Assembly (NCBI GenBank): GCA_965223255.1
Contig: CBDCWA010000003.1
Location: 682,001 to 746,000, forward strand
Source: CBDCWA01 sp965223255
Lineage (GTDB): Bacteria > Pseudomonadota > Alphaproteobacteria > Rhizobiales > Hyphomicrobiaceae
Direction: 5' to 3'
Length of the DNA: 64,000 nt
The notes below the pieces were generated by a model that saw only the letters and a program-made list of their open reading frames with translations, had not been told where the DNA came from and searched no databases. The position numbers and the translations under genes are program-made. Below are positions 61,575-64,000 of this stretch, one piece after another (the stretch's first letter is position 1; each line of letters begins with the position of its first letter).

Positions 61575-63035
61575 TTACGCCGGCCACGGAAGCGAATAGG
61601 TTTTTACATTCGTAAAGAACTTCATCGCCTCCATTACACCTTCTTTCACGCCGTTCCCCGAATCCTTTATACCGCCGAACGGTGACATCTCGATGCGATA
61701 GCCCGGTGCCTCCCAAATATTGACGGTTCCTACATTGAGACCCTCAATGAATGACGTAATACGGCCCAAATGATTAGTGCATACACCGGCCGACAAACCG
61801 AACGGCGTCGAATTCGAAATGGCCATGACTTGTTCGTCGTCATTAGGAACGCGCACAATCGGCACGACGGGACCAAAGGTTTCCTCAAATACCAGCTCGC
61901 TGTCGTGAGGGACGTGATCAACCACGATCGGCGGTAGCAGCGCCCCCTTACGCCCAGGGTCATAAAGTACTTTTGCACCCTGCTTTTCTGCATCGTAGAC
62001 ACGGCGCTCAAAGATTGCGGCAGCATCTTCATGAATGACGCATCCGAGCTGTGTCTCAGGGTCCTGTGGATCGCCAAATCGAATGGCTTTTGCCTTTTCG
62101 AGGACCAATGGAACAAATTGTTCCGCAATGTCTTCCTGGACCAATATCCGCTTTACAGCTGTACAACGTTGGCCAGAATTCCCTGTAGCCCCAGCGACAG
62201 CAACGGCCGCCGCCTTTTCAAGATCGGCATCTTCCAGATCATTCAACACGATCAATGGATCGTTGCCGCCAAGCTCCAGCGCCGCCCGTTTATACGCCGC
62301 CTTTTGTGCAATGATCTTGCCGACTTTTACACCACCGGTAAATGTAACCACTTCGATATTAGGATTGGTGACCATCTCATCACCAATGTCATCGGGCCAG
62401 CCTGTTACGATCTGAAACATCTCGGGAGGCAGCCCTGCTTCATAAAGGATGTCGGCAAGGGTGATCGCGGTCAGCGGTGTTAATTCTGTTGGTTTACATA
62501 CGACACAATTATTGGTCGCGATGGCTGGCGCGATCTTGTGCGCCACCATATTGAGCGGATGGTTGAAAGGCGTAATTGCTGAAATGGCTCGGACGGGTTC
62601 ACGCTTGGTATAAATCTTGCGGGCTTTGCCATGCGGCGTGAGATCACAAGAAAAGATCTGGCCATCATCGAGAATAGCCAGCTGGCCAGCCAAAGTGAAA
62701 ACGTCGTATGACCGGCCGGCTTCGTACAAGGAATGCTGTTTGCAGATGCCAAGCTCCAGCGTCAAAACATCCGCAATCGAATCGCGACGCTCTCGGATTA
62801 GCTCGGCCGCGCGAAAAAGGATCTGCTGGCGTTCGTATCGTGTGAGTTTTGGCCGGTATGCCGCAGCAATCTCGAAGGCCTCGCGCACATGCTCCGCGTT
62901 ACCTGCTGGAACGGTACCGATGACGTCATTTGTGTACGGGTAACGCACCTCCACAACATTTTCCGCATTTACCTTGCGTCCACCGATCCGCATCGATTCC
63001 TGGATCACAGGGCGGCTGGGTGTTAATTCGTTCAT
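61575..63035 (-). CDS. phnY: phosphonoacetaldehyde dehydrogenase-like aldehyde dehydrogenase (PhnY)
   Basis: 486 residues of the aldehyde dehydrogenase superfamily: ISAITPFNHPLNMVAHKIAP, VTFTGGVKVGK, general base in ALELGGNDPLIV, and the catalytic Cys in GNSGQRCTAVKR. The neighbour encodes phosphonoacetate hydrolase, which fixes the assignment: PhnY oxidises phosphonoacetaldehyde to phosphonoacetate in 2-aminoethylphosphonate breakdown. AGGA seven bases before the ATG; nine bases after the end of phnA. The aminotransferase PhnW is not in the window. Confidence 0.88.
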   Translation of the reverse strand: MNELTPSRPVIQESMRIGGRKVNAENVVEVRYPYTNDVIGTVPAGNAEHVREAFEIAAAYRPKLTRYERQQILFRAAELIRERRDSIADVLTLELGICKQHSLYEAGRSYDVFTLAGQLAILDDGQIFSCDLTPHGKARKIYTKREPVRAISAITPFNHPLNMVAHKIAPAIATNNCVVCKPTELTPLTAITLADILYEAGLPPEMFQIVTGWPDDIGDEMVTNPNIEVVTFTGGVKVGKIIAQKAAYKRAALELGGNDPLIVLNDLEDADLEKAAAVAVAGATGNSGQRCTAVKRILVQEDIAEQFVPLVLEKAKAIRFGDPQDPETQLGCVIHEDAAAIFERRVYDAEKQGAKVLYDPGRKGALLPPIVVDHVPHDSELVFEETFGPVVPIVRVPNDDEQVMAISNSTPFGLSAGVCTNHLGRITSFIEGLNVGTVNIWEAPGYRIEMSPFGGIKDSGNGVKEGVMEAMKFFTNVKTYSLPWPA

Positions 63036-63044
63036 GGCGATTTC

Positions 63045-64000
63045 CTATTCCGCTGCCCGCGCTACGGGCGTGACGTGATTGCAAGCAATCGAGAAGGCGT
63101 CGAAATTGCGCAGTGGTCCGGTGAGGCCGGATAATTTACCGTTGACGATGATTGGAATTTCCTGTTCGGAGATGCCGCCGTGCGAGCGCAAAGGCTCTTT
63201 AAGGCCCGACAGGTCGTGTTCGCGTTCTCGTGTCCCGATAACCTTGCTGCCGCGTGACACCACGATCAAGTCTCCCAACCGATCCTCTGGAAGTTCAAAT
63301 TCCTTGCAGCCGGCTTCCCGGTCGTACACGACTTGGATACCCTCAAGTCTCTGGATTTTGTCAGCAATCTCGCCACTGTCTGCGTCGTCAGGTAAGTATA
63401 CAGTCGCAAAAGATCCAAGGGCCCCATGGTGCACCACGTAGGGATCAGTTATCGGAAGAATCACGCGGGCGCGACCTTCTCCGAGCCACTCATCGAGCGT
63501 ATCCTGCAAATACAGTACATCCGGTTGTCCGTTGGCCAGATGTTTGGCGTTCATTCCATGATCAGCCGTTAGGACAATAATGGCGCCACTTGCATCGAGT
63601 TTGCCGAGATACCCATCCATCATGGCATAGAAGGCATCTGCGCCCGCGGTCCCCGGCGCAAACTTATGCTGCACATAATCCGTCGTCGAGAGATACATTA
63701 GGTCGGGCCGATCGCGTTCCATAAGCTTGGTCCCCGCGGCAAAGACAAACTCAGAAAGCTCAGCCGAGTAGACGTCCGGCACCTGCATTCCGACAAACTC
63801 GCAAACAGCGTCAATGCCATTTGCTTCGATTGTGGCTTGATCCGCCTTTTCCGAGGAAAAGCAGATCGCGCCGTCCCTTCCGAACGTGAGGCCGTTACCG
63901 AGTAAAAGACGAAGCTTGTCTTTTGCAGTAATCACAATGATCTTTGCGCCGGCCTGCTGGAATTCTTCAAATATTGTTGGCGCACGCAAAAATTTCGGGT
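63045..64000 (-). CDS. phnA: phosphonoacetate hydrolase (PhnA), 5' end outside window
   Basis: Alkaline-phosphatase-superfamily enzyme that splits phosphonoacetate to acetate and phosphate. Seen: KFLRAPTIFEEFQQAGAKI.VITAKDKLRLLLGNGL, STTDYVQHKFAPGT (Asp and His metal ligands), VLTADHGMNAKH, RVILPITDPYVVHHGALGSF and LRSHGGISEQ. The frame is open to the window edge (PKF before the Leu at 63987-63989), so the N-terminal part with the catalytic Thr lies beyond. Operon with phnY, phnA first. Only about 317 of some 410 residues are present. Confidence 0.92.
   Translation of the reverse strand, partial: PKFLRAPTIFEEFQQAGAKIIVITAKDKLRLLLGNGLTFGRDGAICFSSEKADQATIEANGIDAVCEFVGMQVPDVYSAELSEFVFAAGTKLMERDRPDLMYLSTTDYVQHKFAPGTAGADAFYAMMDGYLGKLDASGAIIVLTADHGMNAKHLANGQPDVLYLQDTLDEWLGEGRARVILPITDPYVVHHGALGSFATVYLPDDADSGEIADKIQRLEGIQVVYDREAGCKEFELPEDRLGDLIVVSRGSKVIGTREREHDLSGLKEPLRSHGGISEQEIPIIVNGKLSGLTGPLRNFDAFSIACNHVTPVARAAE

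Noticed and set aside
1..64000. CRISPR array, rRNA or tRNA genes, prophage
   Set aside because: No regularly spaced repeats, no rRNA motifs, no complete tRNA cloverleaf and no phage structural genes were seen; only an integrase relic.

Overview
The window looks like chromosomal DNA of a free-living, probably marine or soil, alphaproteobacterium. This is inferred from gene content, not from a marker gene: solute-binding-protein-dependent uptake (ABC and tripartite tricarboxylate types), Rieske, LigB and UbiD aromatic enzymes, sarcosine-dehydrogenase-type oxidases, phosphonate catabolism, and Zur boxes of the alphaproteobacterial type. There are no rRNA genes, recognisable tRNAs or CRISPR arrays. 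Genes are metabolic and loosely packed, with many gaps holding decayed gene tails.

Layout. (1) 1-825: end of an alpha/beta hydrolase. (2) 1062-7902: a leftward run of envelope and stress genes (two membrane proteins, a membrane-anchored coiled-coil protein, MarC, periplasmic alpha-carbonic anhydrase, HdeD, a secreted PRC-barrel protein, a small coiled-coil protein) divergent from a TolB/TPR CadC-like regulator. (3) 8349-11600: TenA, an IS3 transposase tail and two tandem paralogous genes of unknown function. (4) 11600-17262: a ferric/polyamine-type ABC importer whose genes alternate strands, interrupted by a 3-hydroxyaspartate aldolase-like gene. (5) 17360-24494: aromatic-ring genes (VOC, LigB dioxygenase, dihydroxyphthalate-decarboxylase-like protein, Rieske oxygenase), an MFS exporter and a BhcA-like aminotransferase. 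(6) 24620-27863: a nadA tail, an unidentified startless ORF, a VOC protein, and a divergent pair made of a membrane protein with a TIR-like cytosolic domain and an EEP-fold hydrolase. (7) 28443-34095: FAD hydroxylase, gentisate-dioxygenase-like bicupin, UbiD decarboxylase and enoyl-CoA hydratase. (8) 35136-37869: a zinc-homeostasis island with two Zur boxes, MerC, a CobW/ZNG1-type GTPase, a probable Zur-controlled small RNA, an SmtB-type sensor with its operator, and a frameshifted His-rich protein. (9) 38054-44308: mixed genes (ComB, HAD, GNAT, an AT-rich cassette of unknown genes, LLM monooxygenase) and a methyltransferase pseudogene. (10) 44597-50292: integrase pseudogene, a two-domain phosphoesterase, a sarcosine/dimethylglycine-dehydrogenase-like enzyme and a Nudix hydrolase. 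(11) 50431-60494: Na/Pi cotransporter, then a leftward tctB-tctA-tctC-sulfatase-DUF3604 operon divergent from a LysR regulator. (12) 60514-64000: a D-2-hydroxyacid dehydrogenase convergent with phosphonoacetaldehyde dehydrogenase (phnY) and phosphonoacetate hydrolase (phnA, cut by the window edge).

How it fits together. Most genes import small organic acids, aromatics, methylated amines, sulfated compounds or phosphonates and feed them to central metabolism; glyoxylate and glycine handling recurs (BhcA-like, BhcC-like and sarcosine-type enzymes). The best candidate for something undescribed is the short non-coding transcription unit at about 36813-36956: a promoter overlapped by a Zur box, about 110 nt without any ATG, alternative hairpins and a strong intrinsic terminator. 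Remnants of nadA, an XDH/CoxL-type gene, a methyltransferase, an integrase and an IS3 transposase show a genome region that has lost genes but kept their tails.
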